From Akanthomyces muscarius (Eukaryota > Ascomycota > Sordariomycetes > Hypocreales > Cordycipitaceae): 64,000 bases of DNA. The stretch spans positions 62,001 to 126,000 of the forward strand of contig NW_026611614.1 in assembly GCF_028009165.1 (NCBI RefSeq), given 5' to 3'. A model generated the notes under the pieces. The model did no database searches, was not told the origin of the DNA, and saw nothing but the letters and a program-made list of their open reading frames with translations. The translations under genes were made by a program, and so were the position numbers. Positions 10,640 to 20,651 of this stretch are shown here, piece after piece; the stretch's first letter is position 1; every line of letters starts with the position of its first letter.

Positions 10640-13020
10640 GAGACGCACATGCATGTCGACCGACCAACCAACCAATCAATTTCGGCTCTCGCTCCTCGAA
10701 GGTATGAGAGCATGTAAATCAACTCTGTGACTAAAGCATCAGACAGGACAGTGATTCTTCTTCCAACGGAGCCGATCTTTATATTCCGCACCGTTGAAAG
10801 TTTATATGCGGTATTTATCAGTGATGCCGATGCGGCCGTAGCAGATTGCTTGCTGGCTAAAACAGTCCTCTTCGGCACGAGAATCGGCCAGTAGAGGCAA
10901 ATAGCTCAGGGGTAATAAGCACTTCATCATCAGTCTCGAATTATTGTTGTAGTTCTTGGCCATCTCAGGAAGCCGCTCTTGTGGGAGAAAAGGGCCTTGC
11001 GACAGGGGCGTTTGTCCTCGCATTGCGTCTGTCATCTTCTAGGTTCCGCCCAGGGTTACAGCGATCCGGACCAAATGGCGCGCTGACGGGCGGTTCATTT
11101 TTGCGCGGTCGGAGTCGGCTAAAATCTCCCATTTCTGCGGACAACACGGCCTAAGAGGCCATGCATGGTTCAGCGTTGCTGCTCTTCTCTCTAATAAGAC
11201 TCCGCGAGTTCAGAACAGCGTAATCTCGGCATTGTCTTTTGTTGCAATGGTTTACGCCAATAATCGTCATCATACTTGCGCTGTTGGTAGTAGCTAATGT
11301 TAGGGCCTGTGTAGCAAATAACGAGCCAAATCTGATGATTTTAGTGCTTCCTCGTTGCTCCTCCCAGACTCGCCTCGAGCGGGGGAGTCCGCTGGTCGAC
11401 CCTCTGCCCCAGCCACCATACTGGTACAGATGACTGCATCTCAGTTGCATCGCTCGCACGACTTCGAAATCAAGCGCCTGCTTCTTCCGGCCTTGGATTT
11501 CCCCAACCCGAGTTTGGCTGCCTGTAAGCTCATACAGAGAGAGCTGCCGGATTGATGGCAACAGCTAGGGAACAAAAAAAAAACCCGAACAAATAGACAG
11601 ATGGACAAGTTATTCGCGCGATCCTGTCATCTTGCCGGGAACGACATGCGGGCCATGACGCAGTCAGTGGCAGAAAGGAAGCTGGCGTTGAAGCCACAAC
11701 TCGGCTTTGGCCACGGAAGGCCGAATCTAGGATTCCTATTGTGGATCAAGTGAAATGTGCTGCTCTTACACTTTTGTCAATCTTCCATTTCTGGCCAACA
11801 TGTTTGCTCCCGCGTCTGGATCTGGACCATTGCTACGGGCTGTCTTTCCTCGTCATCCACACCAAGGCATGACCGTCATGACTGTAGCGAAAGGGAGGCC
11901 CAGCGATGATTTTTCTTACCGGCCTGGCAGGCAGCGCATACTGTAAGAAAGTGCGTGAATGTTAAACCCTTGACCTGATTGGGCTATGTACGGTCGTAGC
12001 AGGCAGACTATCTACATATGTGGGAGAATCAGAACGCGCGTAATAAATTTTTTGGCTTTATTAGACCTGGACTCTACACAGTACAATACAATCATCTTGG
12101 CATCAGCCGAATTAGGACTGCCCAGGCCAGCGGTGTAAATGAGCTAGTGCTCGCATCCCCGCCAAACGCTGCACAGTTTAATGCCAGACGAGCGAGCCGC
12201 GCCTTCGTGCATGTTTGTACATGTCGCTGCTTCGCGTCGAATTACGAGACAGGGTGCTGGGTACCTCCAGAAACTACATCGATCGCAGCGCCGGAGCTCC
12301 CGGCGAGCGCGTCGTGCTAGCGTACCTGGAGCGTGGCGCGTTCTTGCATGGGTCTCTTCATCAGCGTGACTGGGCCTCGTTTGGTTTGAGACAAGCGCAG
12401 CGTTGAGAGTCGCAGGGACCAAATGGCCGCCGTTGTGTGTATGAATTACCCTCTACTTTCACGTTTCTCCCACGTCCGCTTATCAGCGATGGAGTCCCTC
12501 ACTTTCAATGAACCGGCGCTTTGTTTCGCGCCCGAAGTGACTTTGTCGGCGGCACGTTCATCCGTCGGTCTGTTGCTGAAAGAGTGGTATGCTTTGAGTG
12601 TTGCAATACGCCGCCAACTTTCTGGTTGATTTGCCTCCTTCCACGCGCTCCGGTTGACGAATACGCTGCGTGTACGCTGTTGCTAGACTCAGTGAGTGCC
12701 CTGCTGCTTCTTCGTCACGCTGATTGGTAGCGGAGTCAACAGCAATGCTGGCAGATAGCCTTTGATGTCCGCCTAGGTCCTCACAGAGCACTAGTGAGCA
12801 GATCTCGCTGCGCGTTACAAAGGACACTATTTTAAAGGTACCCGGTATCTCGCCCATGACTGTACAAAAGATGATTACGTAGCAAGTCTTTATGGAATTA
12901 TGTATACACAGCTCGCTTCGAATGCTTCGTAGTCTGCACCAGGCAGACACATGAGTTGACTCACTATTGGAGGCTTACCCTCTATCCTTGGCACGGAATG
13001 CCGTGTCCGAACGTTCCACA
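10640..13020. other. Long stretch without a supported gene
   Basis: Several frames of 60-136 codons occur on both strands (for example 11151-11561 minus and 12558-12950 minus), but none shows recognisable motifs, consistent coding composition or splice-linked partners. I see no repeat. Confidence 0.35.
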
Positions 13021-13031
13021 CTTCGTAATGT

Positions 13032-13481
13032 TCATGCGCCAGGGCGCTTCCTTGGCACGCCCCGCTCCTGGCCGTCGCCTCCCAAACGCCGAGACTGGCG
13101 ACGAGAGGTAGTTTCTCTTCGATTCGCTTCACGAGCCCGGCGGCCAGGGAGTTCGCCTAGCGCGGACTCGGCCGCGATACTCCTAGTAGCACTTCGCTGC
13201 GCATGACGTGTGGAGCGGCGCCGAGACTGGGGTGTTCCTGCGCCTGTGGCATGGTCCATATCCACAACGTCATTCTGCTGTGCTGCACGAGTCGGTGGAG
13301 GAGATTTTCGGCGCCGTTCTTCGATTTGGCTGTCTTCGGCTATAGCGTCTCTCCGGGCTGCCCGCTCAGCCTCGTGCGACTCATTAGGTGGCGCGAAGCT
13401 CCAGAGCATGTCGGCGATATTGCAAGGCGGATGTTTTTCGCTTGAGCAAATCATCGGAGACTCGAATGGTCCCCCGGACAT
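13032..13481 (-). CDS. Arg/Ser-rich hypothetical protein (uncertain)
   Basis: An ATG at 13481 opens 149 codons. The first 45 residues are ordinary (ADMLWSFAPPNESHEAERA). The rest is disordered and strongly basic, with many Arg-Arg and Arg-Ser pairs and a C-terminus ending in Lys-Arg-Pro. It could be a nuclear or nucleic-acid-binding low-complexity protein, or part of a decayed mobile element. I do not recognise it. GC content is higher than in the surroundings, which favours past coding use. Confidence 0.3.
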   Translation of the reverse strand: MSGGPFESPMICSSEKHPPCNIADMLWSFAPPNESHEAERAARRDAIAEDSQIEERRRKSPPPTRAAQQNDVVDMDHATGAGTPQSRRRSTRHAQRSATRSIAAESALGELPGRRAREANRRETTSRRQSRRLGGDGQERGVPRKRPGA

Positions 13482-13571
13482 ACCGGCATCTTCGGTGAGA
13501 GTTGAAAATGTGATTCTTCAAGTGTACTTCTTCTCTATCTAGAGAGATCAGATAGACCTCTTTATAGGTAC

Positions 13572-13595
13572 AAGCAAGCTGCCTGCAGCTTGCTT
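13572..13595. repeat. Perfect 11-bp stem hairpin
   Basis: AAGCAAGCTGC and its exact reverse complement are separated by two bases. The palindrome stands alone in intergenic DNA. It may be a cruciform-prone site or the remnant of a terminal inverted repeat. Confidence 0.7.
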
Positions 13596-14423
13596 TTGTT
13601 GCGTTGCGACACTACTGATACATTGTGATGTTTGATCCCTTGATAATTGCTTTTGGTAGCTTCAGCCTCTGTATCAGAGCTGCTGACGTCACCTGCCGTT
13701 CGGAAACAACTGTGAGGAGCTAGTCGACCAACTCGCAAAGCAAGGCGCTACGCTCCCCACAGACGAAAACCTACCATCTGTCTCCGAAAAGCTACAATCA
13801 GGACTACACAGAGGACTCGGCTGAATGCAGGGTCCCACGCGTGGACACGTGATTGCAGTACAAGGTAGGTCGGTGACCAGACCAGCTGTGACACTTTGTG
13901 GTGTAAAAGGCTGACCCGTTTGTGGGGGTGACCTGAAAGTGGGTGGCCGACGTTAGTTGAAGAATGTGGCCTACTTTGGACTCGATCTTCTACTCGAGAT
14001 CGCCAGACTCCCTGTGATCCACGGGAGTGGCCGTGGGGCAAGGTCGGCCCCTGTCGGGCATCCGGGGCCTAAAGTCTGGACATTTCCATAGAGCCTTGTT
14101 CGATGATAGGAAGTGTCATTATGTTCCGGCTGATGCAGCATGCCGATGACAAATCGGGATGTGGCAGGAACAGCGCAGTTCGTGCAAATTACATCGCAAC
14201 ACCAAGCCCCAGACTTGAGCAGATGCTCTCCCGCTCTCCCCGGGCCTCACAAAACCCTGTTGTCACGTCTGCGTGGTCGACTCAGCCTGGTTTCTATATT
14301 GCATCAACGCCATTAAAGCCGCTTACCATCGGCAGCCGCAAATGGATAGAGACGGTGCGGCATCCCCCTCCCAGTGCGTAGGCTACACTGGGGAGCCTCT
14401 CAAGGAAACAGTACCTATAGTTC

Positions 14424-14573
14424 CACATCAAAACCGCCGAATCCCACTTGCCGCTCTAAACAGCGCAACGTAGGTACTAACTATAGGCGACGAATCATTC
14501 CTGGCAAGTATTCAGTGTGGGGTGCCCCCAGTCAGCCGCCAATGTAAAAGAGGGATTCGGCGGTTTTGATGTG
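14424..14573. mobile_element. Candidate MITE with 22-bp perfect terminal inverted repeats
   Basis: A 22-bp sequence at 14424-14445 ending CCGCCGAATCCC returns as its exact reverse complement at 14552-14573. They bound 106 bases with no coding potential. The overall size (150 bp) and perfect ends fit a miniature inverted-repeat transposable element. I could not identify a certain target-site duplication; TA occurs close to both ends, which would fit a Tc1/mariner-type element. A stable single hairpin RNA is the alternative. Confidence 0.5.
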
Positions 14574-14691
14574 TAATTACAGCATGTAACAGAGCATCGA
14601 AATCGACTGCGTCAGTCTGTTTGTCCGACAGCTTTAGAATCAGAAGAGCGATTGCTGGCCTAGTGCTCTTATTATGCACAATATTAGCAAG

Positions 14692-14797
14692 CTACTATGA
14701 GGGTTAAGCGGACTACTACGGGGATTTAGGGCACTACCGCGAGGGCTCAGTGGACTGCCTGCGAGGGCTTAGTGGACTACTGTGAGCAATTAGCGCA
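14692..14797 (+). repeat. 21-bp minisatellite, about five units
   Basis: The unit is close to CTACTGCGAGGGCTTAGTGGA. It is repeated about five times with 15-40% divergence per unit, and one unit carries an extra base. The array is non-coding: stops occur in all frames. Confidence 0.65.
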
Positions 14798-14960
14798 CCT
14801 AAAAGTGTTTTGTGTCACGGGTTAGACCCTGAAGGAGACTTGGGCTGAAGCCCTCGTTGCATCGTCACGATGAGGTGGACCGCGACCGCGCGGTCACGAT
14901 ACCCATGTCCAACGGTTACCTACTCAACCACGCCATGGTCAGTGCGTCGACGATATTTCA

Positions 14961-14983
14961 GGAGAGATCCAGGGGATCTCTCC
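14961..14983. repeat. 10-bp stem hairpin with 3-nt loop
   Basis: GGAGAGATCC is followed by AGG and by its exact reverse complement, then an AT-rich stretch. It lies about 140 bases beyond the 3' end of the minus-strand gene that ends at 15121, and could shape its 3' region. Confidence 0.6.
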
Positions 14984-15120
14984 TCTTAATTATTTAATTC
15001 TTCCTCTTTGTAATAAGATCGTTAGTTAGATTAAATAAATCTTTCTAAACCCTCACATTTTGTTTTTATTTATGTTTTTTTCGTAGATAATTAATTAACA
15101 TCTTCTCCTCAATTTGGCTG

Positions 15121-16200
15121 CTATACTGATACTCGTACGAAAACTCCCGCTAGCACGGCATATAGGCGACACAAAATGTCAAGCACGAACATGATTGCGC
15201 TTCTCATAGAGCGCGCCAAGAAGAACAAAACCGTTGATAGGGCGGCCATAGATGACGGCTGCCGAATTTGCGTTGCTTCCTTGACATGTATGGTTGAAAC
15301 CATGGCCGTGATTTGTTGGGCATAGGAGCATAATAATGCGGCTCGTCGCGCCTCAGCTCGAACGACAGCCTCGTCCTCTTGCTGCTTCAGCCGTGCAATC
15401 TGTATAGCCGCAATTTTGTGGGCTGTCGCGATGCTTTCCTTGACATCTGTCTCATCGCCGTCCAGCTCGAAAATGCACTTGCTGACCTCCTCTCGCAAGC
15501 TCCTCATGGACGCCAGACGGCTCTCGTTCTCGAGCATGATCAGCAGACTCTCGCCATATCTCAGCATCGCCAGCAGTTCCGTTGCCTTCAAGTACTCTCG
15601 ATGGACGGCAGCATGCCTGATGCTTTCCATGGCTCCTAGAAGTTTGCCCGCGGTGACGCCCTTAGGCAGCCCTGCGACTCCGGGCAGATGCTCCTGATGC
15701 TTGCCCAGCGCCTTGGCAATCAGATTGAGCTCTACAGCCTCAACACAAGTCCAGCCATTTTGTTCTAGGATAGCTGGTGTCTTAGCTCGGGCAAACTCAA
15801 AGCAAGCAGCTTCTAGCTCAAATTGGACTTTTGCGAGCAAGTGATGCTGAGCGGAAAGCGGCACTCTGGTTTCGGCGGATAGTTGTATCTCTTCGTCCGC
15901 CGGTGCAGGATCCTGAGGTGCGGCATCAGGGCTACCTTCAGCAACTTCGGTGGCGGCCTGAAAATACTCTTGTGCAATTGTTTTCGATGAGAAAACATCC
16001 CTCTGATAGAGTAAAACAGCTGTTTTCTTGACATTAACCAGACCATATGCTTGGATGACATCGGCGAGCCGAGGCTCCGCAGCATGATCTTGTATGCGGG
16101 CTCTAAGCTTCGTTTTGCTGGCATTGTCAGATATCTCACCGAGTACAACGCAAAGTGCGTCATAGACGGCCTTCTGAGCCTCTTGCTGCGATTGGGACAT
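15121..16200 (-). CDS. Fungal hypothetical protein with HEPN-like RHxxxH motif and C-terminal membrane helices
   Basis: An intact single-exon frame of 359 residues starts at ATG 16200. Residues 1-85 are helical and include DVIQAYGLVNVKKTAVLLYQ. Residues 86-115 are a Pro/Ala-rich linker. Residues 118-245 form a second helical domain with WTCVEAVELN (150-159) and MESIRHAAVHREY (191-203). Residues 195-200 read RHAAVH, the R-x4-H pattern of HEPN ribonuclease or nucleotide-binding domains. I recall a fungal family with the same 'IRH.AVHR' signature and no established function. Residues 240-295 look like a coiled coil. Residues 318-352 hold one or two hydrophobic segments, suggesting a tail-anchored membrane protein. 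The HEPN relation is inference from one motif. Confidence 0.65.
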   Translation of the reverse strand: MSQSQQEAQKAVYDALCVVLGEISDNASKTKLRARIQDHAAEPRLADVIQAYGLVNVKKTAVLLYQRDVFSSKTIAQEYFQAATEVAEGSPDAAPQDPAPADEEIQLSAETRVPLSAQHHLLAKVQFELEAACFEFARAKTPAILEQNGWTCVEAVELNLIAKALGKHQEHLPGVAGLPKGVTAGKLLGAMESIRHAAVHREYLKATELLAMLRYGESLLIMLENESRLASMRSLREEVSKCIFELDGDETDVKESIATAHKIAAIQIARLKQQEDEAVVRAEARRAALLCSYAQQITAMVSTIHVKEATQIRQPSSMAALSTVLFFLARSMRSAIMFVLDILCRLYAVLAGVFVRVSV

Positions 16201-16630
16201 GGTTGAAGGTTAATGCTGCTCTACTCTCAGTAACTGTTTCCAAAACGCAAATGCAGTAAGACAAGTATTTATAAGGAAAAGCATTGTCCGGTTTCATCAT
16301 CATCGAAAGCGGTTTCTATGGCGTTTGCCGCAAACAGAACTAACTGCCCGTGGCATTCATGGAGAACCACCGTAGGAAGCGCCAAATTTTGGTAACGCTG
16401 ACATCTGATACCGAACGCAGTTGACTACTCCACATTAAATAGGCTAGGGTGTTTGCCTTTGATACCAAGCAGCACTCACTACCAGTACTCCAGGCCCCGT
16501 TCCCACCTTCCATTACACCTACAGTGGGTCTGTAGTGCTGTTAGTGCACGCATACATCCACTGAGCGGCCCCTAACAAGCCATATTACCACTGGGCTTCA
16601 CAGCCAGCACCATGTCCCCGACGACTGTCA

Positions 16631-16677
16631 GGCAGCGACAGGTTCAATTCAGGACTCCTGAACGACCTGTCGCTGCC
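16631..16677. repeat. 47-bp nested palindrome
   Basis: Outer arms GGCAGCGACAGGT and its exact reverse complement (13 bp each) enclose an inner 15-base palindrome TTCAGGACTCCTGAA. The two levels together can fold into one long hairpin. It lies about 240 bases beyond the 3' end of the minus-strand gene at 16920-18164. Confidence 0.75.
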
Positions 16678-16919
16678 CTGGCAAGCACTCACCAGCTGGC
16701 GCGAAGGCTTATACTGGAGAGCAGGTCCCCAGTACGCGCAGTTGATCCAGATGAAGCGCTCAGTAGCCCTACCGCGCACCGACATAAGCAACAAGCAAGA
16801 AACAGAGCAGGGACGGAAGACCCTTTCACCGCACCAATTCCTATCCGATCGAGTCCCCCAGTACTTCAGCCCAGCTGCGACCGTCTCAGGGCGGCAACGG
16901 ACAAAATTGCGGATGCAAC

Positions 16920-18164
16920 TCAACGCCGTTGTGGTCTTTCCGACTGTCGTTCGACTCCGGTACTCGTGATGTAGGAGGCCAGGCCCTGATCTTCTAGGTA
17001 CTGCCTCGTCGTTTCTGGCCGCTGCCGTAACAGTTTTTTGACCGGCTCCAGTGGGACGTTCGGCGCGCAATGAGAACGTTTTCTACACGAGAGGTTCCCA
17101 CATAGCGCACATCCATCGCAAGAGGATCTACCTACCATCTGAACCTTCAAGAGCAGCCCAGCCCCGGACACCTTGTGTCCCAAAATCTGTAGGGGCCGAT
17201 CCGGGACTTTGCAGGAGCGACGAGCCTTTGGATCGCTCTGCCAATATGTCAGAACGGCAGCATTGTATTTCTTCTGCATCTGATCCTCGGCCTCCCAAGT
17301 TTCGGTGCCATTCGTCCATTGGCATGATAGCTCTACTGCTTTTTGAGAACCCTTCTCGCCGTTTAGACGATGGCCAACGATTGCAGAAAGCCAACGCTCT
17401 TCTTCATCCGTAACCTGGCGGCAATCGGCGTGATTCAAACAGTAAATCTCATACTCATGAGTATAGATTTCCCTTGCAGTTCTCTCATCAACCCATGCCA
17501 GCTCGACTGCAGGATATCCAACCTTTTGTACGAGACACAGGGCTGGACCTCTCCGAGAAGTCTTGCGGTCCATGATCAAAAGTATATCAGGGACACCATC
17601 TTCATCCATCGCGAGCGGTCGCTTCCATACCTCCCTTCCTGTTTCTCCTTTTTTAGTCTCTGGGGGTCTCCAGTCCTCTGGCCCGCATCCCCAAAAGGTG
17701 CCGACGGCAGAGGGAACAAATCTATGAATATCAGACTCGGCGACCCAATACCATTGGCCGTCCTGCCCAAGACACTCAAGCTCGAAATACGGCGTACTAC
17801 TCGTGTCAAATGAGGACTTTCGATAATCTCTGATGCACTGCATGCCGGAAAGCAGCTCGGCGAAGGATTGTCCCGGGCAGTAGTTGCTGCATGTACCATC
17901 CGCCGACATTACGTCATTCGGTTCCGTTGCATCGGTCGGTAACGCTGTCGCAGTCGGTGTTGCCAATCTGTTCCATGATGCTTTCGTGGTCGGCTCTGCT
18001 GTTCCGTTCGACGCTACTTTCGTAGTCGGTGACGCTGCTCCGCTCGGGGATGCTGTCGCAGTCGGCGATGCTGTCGCAGTTGGCGACACTGTGCCGATCA
18101 GCGACACTGCTTTGACCTGCGGCGCTTGCTCCTCGAAGGAATTCAAGATTGTTCCTAGCCACAT
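16920..18164 (-). CDS. Tandem chromodomain-like protein with N-terminal Thr/Pro/Ala repeats
   Basis: An intact frame of 414 residues starts at ATG 18164. Residues 20-85 are short imperfect repeats around SPTATA/EPTTKA, disordered and Thr/Pro/Ala rich. Four chromo-like modules follow: one around CIRDYRKS...QWYWVAESDI; one around DILLIMDRK...VELAWVDERTA; the clearest at AIVGHRLNG...LSCQWTNGTETWEAEDQ; and one starting LQILGHKVSGAGLLLKVQ, which contains a Cys-rich insertion. Chromodomains bind methylated histone tails or RNA, and tandem forms occur in fungal accessory genes and retroelement integrases. I see no integrase core, so a host chromatin or defence-type protein is more likely. The C-terminus is basic and Arg/Gln rich. 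Confidence 0.6.
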   Translation of the reverse strand: MWLGTILNSFEEQAPQVKAVSLIGTVSPTATASPTATASPSGAASPTTKVASNGTAEPTTKASWNRLATPTATALPTDATEPNDVMSADGTCSNYCPGQSFAELLSGMQCIRDYRKSSFDTSSTPYFELECLGQDGQWYWVAESDIHRFVPSAVGTFWGCGPEDWRPPETKKGETGREVWKRPLAMDEDGVPDILLIMDRKTSRRGPALCLVQKVGYPAVELAWVDERTAREIYTHEYEIYCLNHADCRQVTDEEERWLSAIVGHRLNGEKGSQKAVELSCQWTNGTETWEAEDQMQKKYNAAVLTYWQSDPKARRSCKVPDRPLQILGHKVSGAGLLLKVQMVGRSSCDGCALCGNLSCRKRSHCAPNVPLEPVKKLLRQRPETTRQYLEDQGLASYITSTGVERQSERPQRR

Positions 18165-18429
18165 GATTTTCGTGCCCAGCTGCTCGGTATCAATCTACTT
18201 CTTTGGTTGTGACTGTCAAACTCTGGTCGTGCTGAAGGAATAGTGCCGGCGCCAGGCGGCTCTGTCATGCCTCATTGGCCTGCCTAAACACTCCGTCCAC
18301 CGCCAACCCCACCTGGAGTTGCGGGCCCGTCTGCGCCTTGTGGTACGGCGGCAGGTCCCCGACAGGTACTGAGTCAACCAAAATGGGTGTCGCGGGAGTC
18401 ACTTTACATAACAAATTTAATGGGTAGCT

Positions 18430-18486
18430 CCTAAAAATAGTTTGTACTTGCCAAGCACATTTTTTGCTTGCTTCTAACAGGGCTTT
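18430..18486 (-). repeat. Direct repeat copy 1 (with 19185-19240)
   Basis: About 55 bases, with AAAAATAG, TTGTAC, TGC and AAG blocks in the same order, recur at 19185-19240 at roughly 75% identity. In the protein frame both encode an ALL-x-A-x-KK motif. The copies flank the JmjC core, suggesting partial tandem duplication of the gene. Confidence 0.5.
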
Positions 18487-19290
18487 CAGTAACGGTAGCG
18501 GATAATTGCCGCTTTAACTGTTGAAATGTTCTCACCCACATCTTGACGCACATTACTGAGGCTCCGCAGAGCACATTTTGGTTATTCGCTATCCACAGCA
18601 ACTTCTCCATCAGGACGAGCATGTTCTCTATGTCAATGAACATGCCATCATGCATCCAAGAACCCCCCAACGTGAGCACTGCGTGCGGTGTTGGCTCCGT
18701 CATGATCAACGTGTCTCCTGCCTCCAACAGTATCACCTTGACTTTCGGTGCCCAGGTCTCCCCCTGCTCCTCGAACTCGGAGGAACTGGCGTCTGCTACT
18801 GGGAATATGCATAGCTTGCTACCGGACAAAGTGTGCACCCATGTCCCAGCGGGGCAGTCCGTGTGAAAACCAGTGAAAGCCCCTTTCTTGCCAAATAGGG
18901 AAAATGACACACTCCGCAGTAGGTCAGCTGTTCCTCTCGCGCCATCAGTTGCGTCGATTGTCTACTAGTATAAGCGATCATGGACAAGTGGTATTGTGTT
19001 GAACCGTCCCGTACTTAGCAGATGTGGCTTCGAAGTTTCACTACCGAGGACTACTCCTTTCAGCCTGAGCAGCGTGAAGGGCAAGTTCTCGCAGATCTTT
19101 CGTTTCCCGCGCATCGCGTCAATGACTGTGCGCACCGCCATCGATGTGGCTTGGGTCTTCGACCGGCTCGGGTCCTGCACATCCAAAAATAGCTTGTACC
19201 TGCTAAGTACCTTTTTGTCTGCCCTTAATAGGGCTTAACGACTAGTTGTCGCTTGATGCTCTGTGAGATATCTTTACTGTCAAAGGCGGA
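18431..19290 (-). pseudogene. JmjC/cupin domain gene, decayed
   Basis: One minus frame spans 19186-18431. It reads a helical N-part (AVRTVIDAMRGKRK), then the cupin core FTGFHTDCPAGTWVHTLSG, GSKLCIFPV, ILLEAGDTLIMTEPTPHAV and GGSWMHDGMF. This matches fungal JmjC-type oxygenase-like proteins: H-x-D is present in FHTD, and a second His is in TPHAV. Two adjacent TAG codons at 18962-18967 break the frame just upstream of the core and fit CAG-CAG before mutation. A GCCCTnTTA...AAAAAG motif around 19190-19240 recurs at 18430-18490, so the gene also carries an internal duplication. It probably encoded a 2-oxoglutarate/Fe(II) dioxygenase-fold protein, possibly histone-directed. Confidence 0.6.
19185..19240 (-). 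repeat. Direct repeat copy 2 (with 18430-18486)
   Basis: This is the second copy of the repeat flanking the JmjC core. It reads ALLRADKKVLSRYKLFLDVQ in its best frame, immediately upstream of the conserved N-terminal helix of the JmjC pseudogene. Confidence 0.5.
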
Positions 19291-19461
19291 ACGAATGTCC
19301 CTCTTTTGTTAATTAATAATAATAGCACGAGTCATTTTTAGCGGGTGATGCGGTGGGACACTGGCTCCACCAGAGGTACCGCTGTTGTACCCTCTGGTCC
19401 CCGGAGGTACAGTACTGCTAGACATTCTGAGTAGACAAATCAAGCATTCATCGGGCTGCAT

Positions 19462-20330
19462 CAACCACCGTCCTCCCCCTCGATTCCCATCACGGCCATG
19501 GCGCTGATGATGGCACTGCTGTACTCGTCGTCTTTAATGTCGTGGTCTAACAAATACATCACGGCTGCCAACCCCTGCTAGCTCTGCTCGCGTGACTGGC
19601 CGTACTCGCCTCGCCGGGCGTCAGCTGCCTATATATCGCATCCTGTCTCGCTTAGGCCTCGCATCGGACCTGGCTGATGGCCGCCTAGCTGCGTGCCTGG
19701 GCGCTGCTCTTCCACGCATTCCATACGTCACCCTGCTCCTCTGTTATTACGTACGGCGGCCGCTTCTCGTCCTCCACTTACTCGGCGCGGTATATAATAC
19801 GAATTATATGCGTCCACGTCTCTTTATACTGTGTCCATAAATCGCTTTCTATCTGCGCGTTAAACGGCCGGCTGGCTCTTTTACTAGCTTCCCTCCGGTT
19901 AATATCGAACATAGTCGCTAACCCGACGTGGCGGTGATAGCATACACGCTTAGCTGCTTCCAGCACTCTTTCAATACTATCACATAATTGCTGCAAAACG
20001 GGCTCGTCCTCGGTAGCTAGGTTGCCCATCTTGAACAATATCTTAGGATACAACCCTTCTAAATGCTGTGCCCATCTAACACAGCCTAACCACACATTTA
20101 CTTCACTTTTCTAGTCGTCTTCTTTAACCTTTTCGTTAGCTGCTATTACTTAAAACTTCGCGCCCATATCATGCATCATGTGTTCAAACGCGTGCACTTT
20201 ATCCTGGGCATCGGTATTGCTGTTGCTGGCGACACTGTCCTGCCCTTCCCTCTCCGTTGCTTTCTGTACCTCAAACCAATGACTGGCTGGACCGTCTACG
20301 AACAACCGCTGGCAATGCACGCCTTCTTGT
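19462..20330 (-). pseudogene. Telomere-linked helicase (TLH)-type protein, N-terminal region, decayed
   Basis: The minus strand reads, in order: HCQRLFVDGPASHWFEVQ (end of an OrsD-type finger region), DAQDKVHAFEHMMHDMGAKF, then a stop, then NVWLGCVRWAQHLEGLYP, ESDLWTQYKETWTHIIRIIY, a TAA, VEDEKRPPYVITEEQGD, and near 19490-19560 EYSSAIISAMAVMGI. This is the conserved N-terminal order of the large fungal proteins that carry a RecQ-like helicase and are often subtelomeric. Stops at F*V, E*V and further down fit CAA/CAG before mutation. No helicase motif remains on this copy; the JmjC wreck follows it downstream. Confidence 0.6.
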
Positions 20331-20651
20331 CATGGTAACTCGTCTCTGTGTAACGTTCCTTTGTCCGGATGCCGACCTCCTCATCTTTTATTCGCCCATC
20401 CATTCTCGGACTTGCAATATTCTTGGATGCTGTGTATGTTCCGTATCGCGTATGGACACTGCTTTCCTCCCCTGGCAACTTTCGCAACTTTCGTCCTGTC
20501 TTGGTAGCCCACTGATGACAGGTTAGGCCCAGCCTGGGAGGCTATAGCCTTTTCGAAAGGTCTATCGACCGAGGCTATGCTATACCGCCCTCCTCGAGGG
20601 CAGGGTTGAGGCCGCTTAACCCGTTCACTGTCCGCTCGCGTTCTCTCAGCT

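Noticed and set aside
14692..14797. Possible CRISPR-like array
   Set aside because: The units are directly adjacent with no unique spacers and the organism is a fungus; it is a minisatellite.
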